A DNA stretch of 64,000 nt from Amoeboaphelidium protococcarum (Eukaryota; Aphelidiomycota; Aphelidea), in the NCBI GenBank assembly GCA_023515745.1, contig JALECJ010000004.1, positions 744,001 to 808,000 of the forward strand. The letters run 5' to 3'. A model generated the notes under the pieces. That model was not told the DNA's origin, made no database searches, and was given only the letters and a program-made list of their open reading frames with translations. This document shows positions 1 to 11,161 of this stretch, piece by piece. Made by a program: the position numbers and the translations under genes. Numbering within the stretch: the first letter of the stretch is position 1; each line of letters starts with the position of its first letter.

Positions 1-162
1 ATCCCTGCCATTATCAACTCTAATGACTCGATGCGTCACTTGAGATAGCGCTGTAACCTGCTGCATGTCCAATAACATTTCATTTCCATCAGCGTTCAAT
101 CTAATGTGTGGCTGCCGCCTATCTGTTGAATTAAAATTATCAAAGTACCAAGCCTTCACCAT
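1..162 (-). CDS. ADI1: Acireductone dioxygenase, N-terminal 54 residues (cut by window edge)
   Basis: The minus-strand frame opens with MVKAWYFDN, followed by a DRRQPH segment. This matches the start of eukaryotic acireductone dioxygenases (MVxAWYMDD...DPRQPH). The family is a cupin metalloenzyme of the methionine salvage pathway that oxidises acireductone to the 2-keto acid precursor of methionine. Only the first 54 codons lie in the window, so the metal-binding HxHxxE region cannot be checked. The gene is divergent from the next gene, with about 210 bp between start codons. The call rests on the short N-terminal match. Confidence 0.6.
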   Translation of the reverse strand, partial: MVKAWYFDNFNSTDRRQPHIRLNADGNEMLLDMQQVTALSQVTHRVIRVDNGRD

Positions 163-371
163 TTTCCCCTACTATTTTGATGAATTAGCAGTGACTGTGC
201 AGGTTTTATGCTCAGCGCGACACTACTTAAGACTAAACACACGAAAAGTTTCGCGGCTCTAAGGGGCCTCTCGTCGTAGATCATGGATTCTCATGGTGAA
301 GTTTTTGACAATGACATTTCCTGATTTTACTCCTAATTATACCTTTTGGGATATAAAAAGATCTATTTAAA

Positions 372-1601
372 ATGCTGTGTATGTTTTAAATGACTTGTGT
401 TCTGATGTTTCTGACTTTTGTGATTGGCATTGCAATGGGCCAGACAGATAATCATAATAATGTAGATGAGCAGCACACTTCTGATATGGCCGGCCGTTTA
501 TAGCTTAATCAAGACTCCTCCTCCTCCTCTTATACACCGACTGAATTCAATCAAATAACAAGTGAAATACAGGGAAGAATATTTTCGCAAACTGACGAAC
601 CTAAAGCAACGGCGGTCAATAGATTGGCGCGTTAAACTCGTCACCATATCAGTCCTTTCGATGCTGCAACGCGTTCTGGTCGATTACCACAGCTAATGAA
701 GTGGTATTTGAATGAAGGACTTTTTGTTCAAGCAAAAAATGTCTGGAAAAGCATTAATCCACAAGAATAAGATTTGCTAGATTCTGTCGCGTTATCAATT
801 TGTCAGCGTCCTAGTGCAAGTATAATTTTGAACCATTGGTGGACTAGATATCGCGGTAAGGGTCGTTTCGCGTTTCCGTCAGACATTGTTTTATCTTGCT
901 TCAGAGGCGCTTTGAAGAAGAAGGACGAGTAATTGCTGCAGTCTCTATAGGGTCACTACCTCCGTTTCCCTTTGGTTAATGCTGTAATATTTCCATAATT
1001 TAATATCTAGCGGTATAGCGTTTACTTGGGGGAGATTTTGAATTAACTCGGTAAAGCGGCGTTGGATTTTCTGTGGCAGTCTCAGATAGTCTATAGATCG
1101 GTCTGGGCTTTGATACCACGACAAATATGTCTTAAGGGGAATATTGAATTATTGGACTAATTGCTATCTGCAGACTTCATTTAGGAGATGCATTAGGAGG
1201 CTCGTTTTCGCTAAATTTTATATGACTTGTATGATTCTGCATTTTCCTAGTGGAATATTGCAATGTGGTAGTATATTCTGGGAAACACAGACTTACAAGA
1301 ATAAGATATGGCTGTGCGCGGTATAATTACTGCCATTGGGTAACCAGGTTTGTAAATCTTTGAATAAGGTGTTTATCATAGCATATTTCCTGGTAATTGG
1401 CTTTCAATGTATATTGAAAAGGCTTTGGAGTCTGATAATTATTTTGCAATCGCCTACTTAACGCAGTGCCCCATTACCGACGTAGAACAGTTGATTGACG
1501 CGCGTAGTAAACTTGATCAGTTCTAGCTGATGCCTGATGAATTAAAGTAAGTCTCAAGTACTTTGGATAAATAACAATTTTGCTCGCAGTATTTAAATTG
1601 A
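372..1601 (+). CDS. Secreted protein of unknown family, 409 aa
   Basis: One uninterrupted frame in the UAR=Gln code runs from ATG 372 to TGA 1599-1601. The first 22 residues (MLCMFQMTCVLMFLTFVIGI...) are hydrophobic and look like a signal peptide. They are followed by an Asn/Gln/Ser-rich linker and then about 300 residues with alternating helical character (LMKWYLNEGLF, LLQSLQGHYLRF, ALESDNYFAIAYL). This resembles a helical repeat, but I recognise no family. Many Gln residues are TAA or TAG. Other in-frame ATGs near 390 and 402 are possible starts; the first is chosen because it keeps the whole hydrophobic leader. Function is unknown. Confidence 0.6.
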
Positions 1602-1916
1602 TGATAAAATATAAGATAAAATCCTGTTCTACTGATCTAACGTGATAAATCTACTTTATCATCACTGCAGAGTTTCAAGTGACCATTCATATCGTTCAAT
1701 TCAGTTTCGTTTCGCGCCATTTTATTCTTTCCTCCGTCCAAATCACACTTGCTCATTTCTTTCTTTCTTTTACCTTGAACGCTTTATTCATTGTAATTCC
1801 ATCTACAGCTGTTTCTTGTATCACTCGAATTTAAAGTTAGTACCTAGTTTGGGAGTAAAGAGTAGGTATATTGATCAGTTTTAATAGATTTTTACGTTAT
1901 ATAACCAAGTGTGTAG
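1602..1916. other. Intergenic region upstream of cullin gene
   Basis: This holds pyrimidine-rich stretches (TTTCTTTCTTTTACC near 1758) and no frame with convincing coding character. It probably contains the cullin promoter. It may also hold a first exon, because the cullin frame has no ATG in the visible exon and an acceptor-like GTGTAG ends at 1916. Confidence 0.4.
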
Positions 1917-4477
1917 TGGCTGAAGCTGATGAGTTGTGGAGAGACATTGAGAGTGGTGTGGATCAGATTATGACCAGGCTGTAACAAGGTGAGATGGCTG
2001 TCTTATCTTCTAAAACTAAACACTCCATCCGGTATTAATCCCTGTTTGTCTATGTAGGTTTGTCTTATAATCGTTATATGGGACTTTACACTAGCGTTTA
2101 TAATCATTGTACTATGAGCAGAATTCCAGTTAGTTCTAATAGTCAGGTGGTGAGAGGACCGAATTTAATGGGAGAATTTCTGTATGAGCAATTGTCGCTA
2201 TACTTGAAGAATCATTTGGTTGGTCTGCAGACTAGAAGTCAACAATTTGTTGGTGATGAGTTGTTAAAGTTCTACTCTGAGGAATGGCAAAGGTTCACCA
2301 GAGCGGCTCTGTATATAAACCGTATTTTCAACTACCTGAACAGACATTGGGTAAAGAGGCAGACCGATGAAGGGAACAAGAATGTGTATGACGTGTATAC
2401 TCTGTGCTTGGTGTCCTGGCGTGACTTTTTGTTCATGAACATTCATTCTAAAGTTACTGCCGCCATGTTAAGTCTAATTGAGAGACATAGACTTAATCCA
2501 GGTGTATTGCAAACTACTTAGCACACCGACATTGCTCTGCTGAAGACAATCACCTCCTCTTACTCCATGCTCGGCTTGGATGAGGTGGAAACTTCAAGAA
2601 AGACCTTGGATGTGTACAAGAAGTACTTTCAAGACGCGTTCATCGCCGCAAGTAAGGAGTGGTATCGTGTTATGGCAGAGCAGTTTATGCAGCAGAATGG
2701 CGTGCTAGAGTACATGAAGATGGCGGAGGCTAGATTATAGTAAGAGCATGATCGAGTGGATTATTATCTTGATATCTCAACTATGAAGCCGTTGATAAGT
2801 GTCATCGAATCGGTACTGATTGAGCAATACAAACAGGCTATAGCTGACCAATTTCCATCCTTGTTGGAGATGGATTCTCGCGCCGACTTGTCTCGCACTT
2901 ACGACCTGCTGTGTCGTATTTAGAATGGTCTTGATCCGTTGAAGGATATATTTGAATAGTTTGTCAAAAATCGCGGTCTTGCTGCAGCGGAGTAGTTGTA
3001 ATCCTAGATCAAGAGTCAGACCCAGTCTGGTGGTGCCAAGAAGTCTAAAGACGTCGATCCCAAGTTTTATGTCGAATGTCTGTTGTAAGTGTATAGACAT
3101 TTCTTGGAAGTTGTGAACGGTGCTTTCAAGAATGATGCTGGATTTGTTGGCTCCCTGGACAAGGCTTGCCGTGAGTTTGTGAATAGAAACTGTCTATGTA
3201 GACCAAGCACTAAAAGCCCTGAGTATTTGGCCAAGTTTGCCGACTCTTTGCTGAAGAAGGGCTCTTCTAGTAAGGCTTCTGCAGCTGGTGCAGATGACAA
3301 TATGGACGTCGGTGGTGCTAGTGCTATGGGTGGTGTTGAAGAAGGCCTGGCTAATATTATGACTGTATTCAAGTATATTGAGGATAAGGATGTTTTTCAG
3401 AAGTTTTACTCCAAGATGCTTGCCAAGAGACTGGTTTATGATGCCAGTGTTAGTGATGAAGCGGAAGCATCAATGATTAGCAAGTTGAAGGAGGCGTGCG
3501 GGTTTGAGTATACGAACAAGTTGAGTCGAATGTTTACAGATATGTCTCTTAGTAGAGATTTGAACGATGGTTTCAAGAGTCAACAGGAGCAGCATTTATA
3601 GGCGGTTGTGGCAGCCGGCAATACTAGTAATGACAACATTGACTTTTATATCAAGATTCTGGCTACGGGCTCTTGGCCTCTTTAAAGTCCAACGACGCCA
3701 TTCAACTTACCACTTGGTATGCAAAAGTATCATGACGCATTCTAATCGTTTTATTAGAGCTAACATTCTGGCAGGAAATTGAATTGGTTGCACCATTTAT
3801 CTGCTGGAGAGTTGAAGGCTAATTACGTCAAAGCTGGACCTAAAGGAGTAAACTTTATCTTTATGGCGTACACTTACGCTATGGGTGTTCTGTTGGCATT
3901 TAATGATAGCTCAACTCTGACTTATTAATAGTTGTAGCAAATGACTGCTCTGAATGACTAAACTCTGACGGGAATCCTTTCTAATCTGGTTAAGGCTAAA
4001 GTATTATTAACATCGGAGTAAGTTCAAGTGGCATCTACATCTACTGCTGGTGGTGCAACAGGAAAGTAGCAATAGAACGATGAAGACAAGGATGACGATG
4101 ACGAAGTTGATGGAACGATTAGTGCCGGTGCATACACTCCTCAGTCCACGTTTGAATTGAACTTTAACTTTAAGTCTAAGCGTATTCGAGTAAATCTCAA
4201 GGCGGCAATCAAGTCTGAGCAAAAGGCAGAGGTTGAGGAGACTCACAAGACTGTGGAGGAGGATCGTAAAATGCTAATCCAGGCCGCCATTGTCAGAGTG
4301 ATGAAGACCAGGCAGCAGATCAAGCACGTTCAACTGGTCCAAGAGATTATCAATTAGGTGCAGTCGCGCTTTAAGCCCAAGATTCCGGATATCAAAAAGT
4401 GTATTGACATTCTGATAGACAAGGAGTACATGGAACGTGTCGAAGGCCAGAAGGATGTTTATCAGTATTTGGCTTGA
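1917..4477 (+). CDS. CUL1: Cullin-1, SCF ubiquitin ligase scaffold
   Basis: Two exons (about 1917-1988 and 2058-4477) are joined across a 69-nt GTGAG...TGTAG intron. The N-terminal helices ([13 protein letters not shown], then SRYMGLYT-like [15 protein letters not shown]) match CUL1. The cullin homology signature [17 protein letters not shown] is at about 3760-3820. The C-terminus carries the neddylation segment [13 protein letters not shown], with the acceptor Lys in VMK, then [18 protein letters not shown] and the terminal YQYLA. Function by family: scaffold linking Skp1/F-box adaptors to Rbx1. At least 20 Gln codons are TAA or TAG. The exact start is unresolved: the frame has no ATG, and a split start codon A|TG across an upstream intron ending at 1916 is possible. 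An acidic Gln/Asp insertion lies before the neddylation domain. Confidence 0.92.
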
Positions 4478-4760
4478 TCTCTAGTCGCTATTTGAGTCTA
4501 GCATCATCCACTTGCTGATATCCTTATGACTATTTGTTGAGAATATGAACACGTCTATCTGATCAATATATATAGGAAAATTGAGTATTATTATGCACTT
4601 GCAATTCTTATACTTGTCTTGACGCGTTGAATTTATATCTCAATGGTTTAAAATAATGTAAAGAGTTGAAAGATCATTGACTTCCCTTAATCTTTCATTT
4701 CAAGGAGACAAATGTATCTCTTTAATTCAGATATTGTCGTTTAAAGTTTCCGAGATTTAA

Positions 4761-5645
4761 ATGCAGCGACAACAAAAATAGCGTTAAGATAATGAGTATG
4801 GAATGGTTGAAATAACGGCGTTAAAGAGGTAGAAGGAGCACCAGAAAGCACTGGACATAATGAGAGAAATCGCTGCATCTGTGCGTCCATTGATGATTAA
4901 GCGAAAGTGGAAGGTGCCGAATTTCAGTGAATTCCATCCATCTAATCCTAATCTGCTGGGTATTAATATCAATCGCGGATGGCACATAAAGATACGGCTC
5001 AGGTACAATAATGCTGCTGCTGATGAATTCATAGACAGACACGATCTGATAGGCACCACGCTGCATGAACTTACCCATAATGTTCATAGTGCCCATGACG
5101 ACAAGTTTTACCGGTACCTGGATGAGTTGTACACTGAGTGGGAGATGTTGACAATGAGCGGATTGTACTAATTCACTGACACTACATTCAAATAATCTTA
5201 TCTGGCTTTTACTGGCACAGGACATCGCTTAGGAGGTGGTTCTTCTTCATAGAAGCGGCCGATTAATCGAAATGGCGGGGATAAAGTCATCAGTGCTAGA
5301 GATGCTGCTCGCGCTGCTACTCTAAAGCGATTTAATATTCAAGTTGGTGGTACTAGTAATGTTGCTAATACAAGTAATGGTGGGTACATATTAGGCGGAT
5401 CCACTTCGAATTCGCGTGGCCTTGATTAATTAAAGTCTGGTAGAGAGTTGGCGGTTTAAGCTGCTTTACGACGTAGTAGAGATGATCAATGGTGCTCTAA
5501 TAATACTGGCGAGATTATATACATAGATCTAACTCAAGATACTGATGATGATGATGATGATGATAATAAGAAAGATAAAGATAAAGATGACAGCAGCGGG
5601 TGTAAGAAGACGCCACATGAAGATGACGTTATAATTATCTCATGA
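4761..5645 (+). CDS. WSS1: WSS1/SPRTN-like WLM-domain metalloprotease
   Basis: The product is about 294 aa from ATG 4761 (a second ATG at 4803 also works). The WLM domain fills roughly residues 15-140: ALDIMREIAASVRPLMIKR, then KWKVPNFSEF, LLGININRG, and the zinc protease motif LHELTHNVHSAHD (HExxH plus a downstream His). By family it is a DNA-dependent protease that removes SUMO-modified DNA-protein crosslinks in the nucleus. The tail is basic and disordered. It then has two hydrophobic clusters next to acids, EIIYIDLTQD followed by a seven-Asp run, and the C-terminal DDVIIIS. Both look like SUMO-interacting motifs, as in yeast Wss1. It is convergent with the SUN gene. Confidence 0.85.
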
Positions 5646-5820
5646 TACCTTTCATATGATGTATAATGTGTCTACAACAGCGTGGTATTATTATAATCTA
5701 GGATCAAGTGCTTACTTTGTAATAAAACAATTGATGGAATGGTGATTCAATAATTTAGCATTAATTTCAATGATAAAGCATTAATACTGTATATAAACAA
5801 TTTCAATTCAATCACTAACT

Positions 5821-7596
5821 TCAGTACACTCCAATCTGGTATAAACATGTAAATTCGGGATTTCCATGGTTGGATCTTATTCTTAACTGTAAGGCTTCAA
5901 ACGGTGACGCGTTAGACACTTGAATAGACGAAGATTACGAACTAGACGCATTAAATGTCAACAGTCCTAAAAACTCTGCTTATGCCGTAGATACATTGGA
6001 ATCAATATCATCATTTACAGAGTAAGAACTCTAATTGCCATAAGTTGACGAGAACCCTTAATACAAGTATTCCAAATGCGATGATTCTTAGTATGACAAT
6101 GATCCTGCGCTTGAAGGCTGCGACATTGCCCAGATCTCAATCTCTTTAGGTGCATCTGCCATCCATTGATCAGTTAAGCCTCGTTAATGTCTGTATTCAA
6201 TACGCTAAATGGTCGTTGACTTGGCAAGCTTAAACGTCAAAAATCCTTAATCACGTTTGAAGCACCAGCATTTTCCCATTTACAAATCATTCGCATTTTC
6301 AAGCACAACTTCAGGTGGAAAATTCTTTACACTACTACTTACACCACTGATTTACAATAATCTGAATGGACTTAAAGTAAAGTACTTGGATCCAGATTAT
6401 GATATCCAATTCCAAATCTGGGACAATTTGAAATCCTTCTACAACTAATCCCGTGGCTTTGAATGCTAATCCCTAACGTAAACTTTGCTAGTCATTCCGG
6501 CATAGCGAATTACTTTAGCACCAGCAAATCTACTAGCATAATTTACATCATTATTATTCGAATCCGGCTGAGTAAGAGAACCCCCTTTCAATTCTTATTG
6601 CAATAGCTGCTGAGACTCTTCCTACTATCGCATTTAGACTTCAACCAAATTCAATCTTTCAATAACTTGAGATAACGATAAATTCAGCCGATTCTCTTAC
6701 ACATACCATTAATCATAGAGGTCTTGCTTTAGCTTATTGGTAGAATCCTCTATGAATGAATAAACATCTTACAATTAGCTTTATAGCTTTGAAATTTGAG
6801 GAATAATTAAATCTACTACAGGCGTTTAAACAGCTGCATCAATTGTGATATCAGGGGATAGCATCAATTGCCTGTATAAATATAATATCATAATTAGAGA
6901 CAGGAAACTCTATCTAAGTATAGGATAATATGATAGTGTAGCCCAGCACTGCTTCATCAGATACATAATCAACTTAAGCACGTAATCTGATACAGTATAA
7001 GCAAGGGATCCAACAGAAATTTTAGCACTACTCGATATGTCTTCATCATTATTAGCACTTTAAACAACACGATTACTTCTGTTGCTAGAACTGCTTTCTT
7101 GCGAAGATGAATTGCTTTAAGACAGCACACTGGTTGATGATTGAGAGGACTTTGAAAGACTTCTTGTAACTCTTCTTTATTACTAAATATTAAACGCATT
7201 ATTATTATTATTATCAGCTGCATTAAGCGCATTTTAAGAACGCATGACAGATGTTCGAGTAGATGGTGAGGGAAGTGAGCGCACCAAACTAGCAGGGAAC
7301 ATTGACACTGGAGTAGATGGCTAGATGGCAAAGGAGTTGAGATTCCATTGATCACCACCCGCGGATGATGACTACACAGACATTGTAGATAATGTAGACA
7401 TTGGAGATTAAGGCGGCGGTTGTGGAAGAGTGGCATCATTTTCATGAACTGTATCCAACTACAATGAGGTACGCCTAGTAGAACGTCTCCTGTAACTATC
7501 ATAAGTAGAATGCTTCCGTGCAGGCGTAGTATCAATAGACTTTCCATCCCTCAACTCCATTTCATTCAACTTTAACGGAGAACTTCGTAAAATCAT
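5821..7596 (-). CDS. SUN-domain nuclear envelope protein (LINC complex)
   Basis: A single 591-aa minus-strand frame starts at 7596; an in-frame ATG at 7644 is the alternative. The N-terminal half is Ser/Asn/Gln-rich and contains LNEMELRDG. A hydrophobic stretch around SFLSLIMILYLY is the likely membrane anchor. A coiled coil follows (ISKLQSQLQDVYSFIEDS...). The C-terminal SUN domain is clear: NYASRFAGAKVIRY, GKCWCFKRDQGFLTFKLA, MADAPKEIEIWAM, and the final SNHGNPEFTCLYQIGVY. SUN proteins sit in the inner nuclear membrane and bind KASH partners in the perinuclear space. The fungal counterpart is Sad1. The gene ends at TGA (5821-5823). Confidence 0.88.
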
Positions 7597-7962
7597 ATTT
7601 ATACTCAATCTGAATATTATTTCCTTATACTTTAACAAATACAATACAGATCAATTACTAAAAATAATAAAGCTTGTTGACAGTTATGATCCTCCTTTCA
7701 ATATGACAGCTAGAAGAAGAAACAGAACAAAAGAAAGAAACAATTTTATCTCGATCAACAAACGGTTTCGTTTCACAATTTGCTTCTAACTGATAATCCG
7801 CTTTCTTGAATGGACTTTATCGCGTTAATGTTTCGTGTAGGGAACGCTTAGTAAACGGGCATTAAGTTGCCGCTCGTGAGAAATTGAATATAATGTTGTT
7901 GAATACTATAAATCTTCACTATGTAGAAAAACTTGGACAAATTTTGATATCTTTATGTTCTC
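7597..7962. other. Divergent intergenic region between SUN gene and next plus-strand gene
   Basis: AT-rich, with TATAAT-like stretches and no convincing frame. It presumably holds both promoters. I see no defined element. Confidence 0.4.
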
Positions 7963-8459
7963 ATGATTACTGCTATGAATTTTAATAATGTTCCAAATGG
8001 TAGAGAGTATGATAAAATGCAAAAACATGCAGCACTTACCAATAATAGTAACGAGATACAATCTATTGGTCAATCACTCTTCGCCTATCATGGATTTAAA
8101 GTTATTGGGCAATTCCAAGCCGACGCGTTGAGCAGAGAGTTTAATCTTGTGAAGCTCTGTAGCATTGGTGGTAGGATGGTATTTCTATTGCAGTTCATGA
8201 TACTGTCTATTAGATTTCAGGAATATATGGAGGTTTACCAGCGCGTTCTCTTATTAGCCACTCAGCGACGACATTAGTCTCTCGACAGATTTTGACGCTT
8301 ACTACAATAAAACTCAGATATGACATATAAGCATAGATTATTGCTGAGTACTTACTTTAGAGTTTGCAAGCTCTTATCGAATTAAATTTTAGATTGCCAG
8401 AGTCATTATTTACTCGCTCTGTATTTACTATGTTATAATATGCTGGTTAGTTGGGATGA
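7963..8459 (+). CDS. Hypothetical protein, possibly spliced
   Basis: ATG 7963 opens a frame with good composition (FAYHGFKVIGQFQADALSREFNL). Read straight through it stops at TGA 8292. If a short intron is removed (acceptor CTATTGCAG ending 8193; donor at about 8159 or 8171) the frame continues to TGA 8457 with a coherent helical C-terminus (SGIYGGLPARSLISHSATTL, IIAEYLLQSLQALIELNF). An intron of 23-35 nt would be shorter than the others here, so the model is uncertain. I recognise no family. It is divergent from the SUN gene. Confidence 0.35.
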
Positions 8460-8942
8460 AAGAATCGAAAAAAGAGATGCAGATCTCGTTGATGAATGAT
8501 TTGATCGGAGTATCTCTAACTTATGGTAAAAGAATTTACTGCTGATCACTTTCAAGAGTCTTATTGATATTTTTGAGCTAAGCATACAGTTCAATGGCAT
8601 TTGTAAATCTTCGGGCTTAAGTATGCATGGGGAATATGTCGCTGAGTCAATATTGATAATGTTATAAATGGATGGGTGTTGGTGATTCCCCTTTAAAATT
8701 GTATATACTTTGCCGATTCATATCAAGACATCTTTGATAAGGAACGAATAAGTTTACGGACAGAGACAAGTCATGGTGACGGTAGGTGTTGTCAACTATA
8801 GTTAGTCAAAGAGTGATTTGGCGTTATTCATTGGTGCGAATTGGATCTAGCTCTATAAATTCGTGCATTTATCATACTTTCTCTTTTCATGATACAAATA
8901 TACAATTTACCGATATATACTACGCTATCTATCTACAGTATC
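8460..8942. other. Intergenic region
   Basis: AT-rich with frequent TGA in all frames. Only tiny frames are present, such as a 26-codon one near 8456. It probably holds the 3' end of the previous transcript and the promoter of the fasciclin-like gene. I see no other structure. Confidence 0.4.
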
Positions 8943-9719
8943 ATGCAATATTACTCTGCTCTATTCTGCTTTGTGGCCGCTCTGTCTAGCAATGCTTTGC
9001 TGTACAAGAGACAAGCAATTGAAATTGGAGATTAATCCATATACTAAGTCATGTAAAACATCTAGTCTGGATCTGGTGAACTGAGACAGACTGTGAATAA
9101 TATTCAAAAACTTCCATAGTTCCGTAATGTTCTGAATGGTAATGGCTCTGAGATCCAAGGAGATGCCGTCAATAGTCAGATCACCTTTTTTGCTCCCATT
9201 AATGACGCGTACAGTAAACTACCTCAACAGCTGGTGCAACTGCTAAACCAAACCAACTCCTCTGTAGTTGTTCCCAATCCGAGAAATATCAACGAGATAA
9301 GAACTGCATACAACGTACTGTTAGGATTGTACAGTTATCACACACTGAATAGCAGTTACGATCTGAGTGCAAATTTGACTACTTTGGCTAATCAGAATGT
9401 CACCGCTGAGACTCTGCTATCACCTCTGAACGCGACTATTTGGCGTGGATCTGCAGTCTCGCCTGTACCGTTCTCTCCTGGGTAGTCTACTTACAATTAG
9501 TCTCAAGTCGTTCAGAGCGCACGTTCGCCAGTCTTGGATACAGGCGCTGGATTGCACTATAATGAGCTGAATATTACGACTGGCTTCAGTTGTAGCAACG
9601 GATACCTGTATCTCGTCGATGGCATCACCAGTCCTCTGTGGTTTGTGAATATTTCTCTATCTGATCTACCTGCTCTCACCCCACTGCCGCGTCTGATTAA
9701 TATTTTTTCCAAAAAGTGA
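8943..9719 (+). CDS. Secreted fasciclin-like (FAS1) domain protein, 258 aa
   Basis: The N-terminus MQYYSALFCFVAALSSNALL is a signal peptide. The body has the fasciclin layout: ELRQTVNNIQKLPQFRNVL, then ITFFAPINDAY near residue 85, a YSYHTLNSSYDL block (the YHV/LL block of FAS1), and a closing NGYLYLVDGIT segment that matches the conserved xGxVHxID-type end. It contains many Asn-X-Ser/Thr glycosylation sites and no transmembrane segment. Fasciclin domains mediate extracellular adhesion. The homology is moderate, by motif order only. UAR codons supply several Gln residues (GDQSIYQVMQNIQ). TGA is at 9717. Confidence 0.65.
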
Positions 9720-9855
9720 GCTGCTCTTATTTTGAATACTATGCTCTGGTGAATTGCAAGTAGTTTGCATACATCTCAATGATTCAGATTGTTTCAATAA
9801 ATTTAAGTTGCATTCAAATCAATATTTCATTCGTTTCACTTGTTGTTTCAATCCA

Positions 9856-9879
9856 TCTCTCTCTCTCTCTCTCTCTCTT
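9856..9879. repeat. (TC)n dinucleotide repeat
   Basis: An uninterrupted TC run of about 24 nt lies 45 bp before the start codon of the next gene, in a pyrimidine-rich leader. Confidence 0.9.
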
Positions 9880-9923
9880 ATCTCAACATCACCATCAAAA
9901 AGTAATACTAAAAACACATCAAA

Positions 9924-10455
9924 ATGGATACTTCACGCGTTGAGAATGAGATTATGAACTATAAAAAAGCTTTCATTGACAATGAAATGACTTCAATGGT
10001 TGAATTGAAAGAAGAGTTTCAAGTCTTGGGAGAATAACAACGCAAATCATTCAATTCTACACTGTAAGTTTCAACTCTGCTTGATAATCACGTTGATTCT
10101 TAAATGTTTAGATCCAAGGCAAAAAGCCAAGACATGGAACTGATATTGAAGGAGCAAGAATTCACGGATCAAGTTTTGTAAAAGTTGTATCAAATACGTG
10201 AAAAACTTCATCATAATGTCATGAGTATCACTGGTCAGTTTCAACAAGATTACAACGAGATGCAAGTTTGGTTTCAGAATTATTTGATCTCTGTTGAAAC
10301 GAATGGTAAGATTATTCATTTATTCTAATGTTTATTACAAGACTTTCTGTATTGGTGTAGAAAAGATGGTGCGTAAGTAAACTCACTAATTGATGTTGGA
10401 GTTGGCTCAGGAGAAGGCTCAAATGGTGAAACAATTGAAAGCTGCTAGTAAGTGA
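9924..10455 (+). CDS. Small coiled-coil protein, three exons, 142 aa
   Basis: Exons are 9924-10063, 10112-10305 and 10361-10455, joined across two short introns (48 and 55 nt; GTAAGTTTC...GTTTAG and GTAAGATT...GTGTAG). Phase is kept through both. The product is almost wholly charged helix (ENEIMNYKKAFIDNEM, ILKEQEFTDQVLQKLYQI, LAQEKAQMVKQLKAA), predicted as a coiled coil. No family is recognised. The last codons AGTAAGTGA also resemble a donor site; a longer spliced form was considered and rejected because it overlaps the convergent gene. Confidence 0.6.
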
Positions 10456-10525
10456 GAATCAAATCAAAAGGTGATAATGACATGAATCAAATCAGAATCA
10501 GTAAATTTCAATCATAAACAGGCTA

Positions 10526-10726
10526 TCACAATTTCAATTCCCCGTGTAATCCAATAGTTTACGCATCTATCAGCTCCATGTCAAACTCGCCGCTCAAATG
10601 TCTCTTCTCAGTTGATAAAGGAAGCTACTTTTCAGGCGACTGAGGGGTCGAGAACGGGAAACCTGTTGCAGTCTGAGAGGTGTTCATAGGTGTCATTGAC
10701 ACGCGCTATGGATTCATAGACTATGG

Positions 10727-10759
<33 letters not shown>

Positions 10760-11161
10760 ATACTACTACTAACCAGCATGTTGCTAACCTTGCAATTAAC
10801 TTTGATAGTACTGCACAGGAGACTACAAGTCTACAGCGGAATCTCCCTGAGCTTCCATTTCATTACCGTAATCATCAGCACCGTCATCATAACTAGGCTC
10901 GACTTGCATACTTTCTTGTGCGTCGTATTCTTTTAATACAGAAGATGAACCACCAGTGGATTTTCTACCACCAGAACTCTTTTACTTTTTCTTCTGCTCA
11001 GACAACGAGAGGAGATGCTCAGGATTGGTATCCAGCACGGCACCATCACGAAGCTCCATCTCATTCAAATGCTGTTTCACATCAGTTTTGATTTCAATAT
11101 CTAAATCGTTTAGTAGACCGGCGACTTGTGCAGGATAGTTGGCAATATCACGGTTCTCCAT
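10526..11161 (-). CDS. Poly-Gln, nuclear-type protein of unknown family (borealin-like?), 211 aa
   Basis: The N-terminal 45 residues are helical (QVAGLLNDLDIEIKTDVKQ then HLNEMELRDG). A Lys/Ser-rich segment (SEQKKKQKSSGGRKS), an acidic stretch and a Gln tract follow. The tract is read from CTA repeats on the plus strand, i.e. consecutive UAG codons: three Q, one Y, then eleven Q (10727-10771). The C-terminus has phospho-site-like TPMNTSQT and FPFSTPQSPEK, ending SGEFDMELIDAQTIGLHGELKL-like. The layout (short N-terminal helix, disordered middle, small C-terminal strand region) recalls borealin/Nbl1, but this is only a guess. It starts at ATG 11161; 11182 is an alternative. It ends at TGA 10526-10528. 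Confidence 0.6.
10727..10771 (-). repeat. (CTA/TAG)n trinucleotide repeat coding poly-Gln
   Basis: Fourteen CTA triplets with one ATA interruption. On the coding (minus) strand they read TAG, which is Gln in this genome, inside the 10526-11161 gene. Confidence 0.9.

Noticed and set aside
10448-10643. A fourth exon for the small coiled-coil gene, using donor GTAAGTGAG at 10448 and acceptor AAACAG ending 10521, open to TGA 10641.
   Set aside because: It would overlap the 3' end of the convergent poly-Gln gene, whose frame is more convincing there (SQTATGFPFSTPQSPEK). The unspliced stop at 10453 is simpler.
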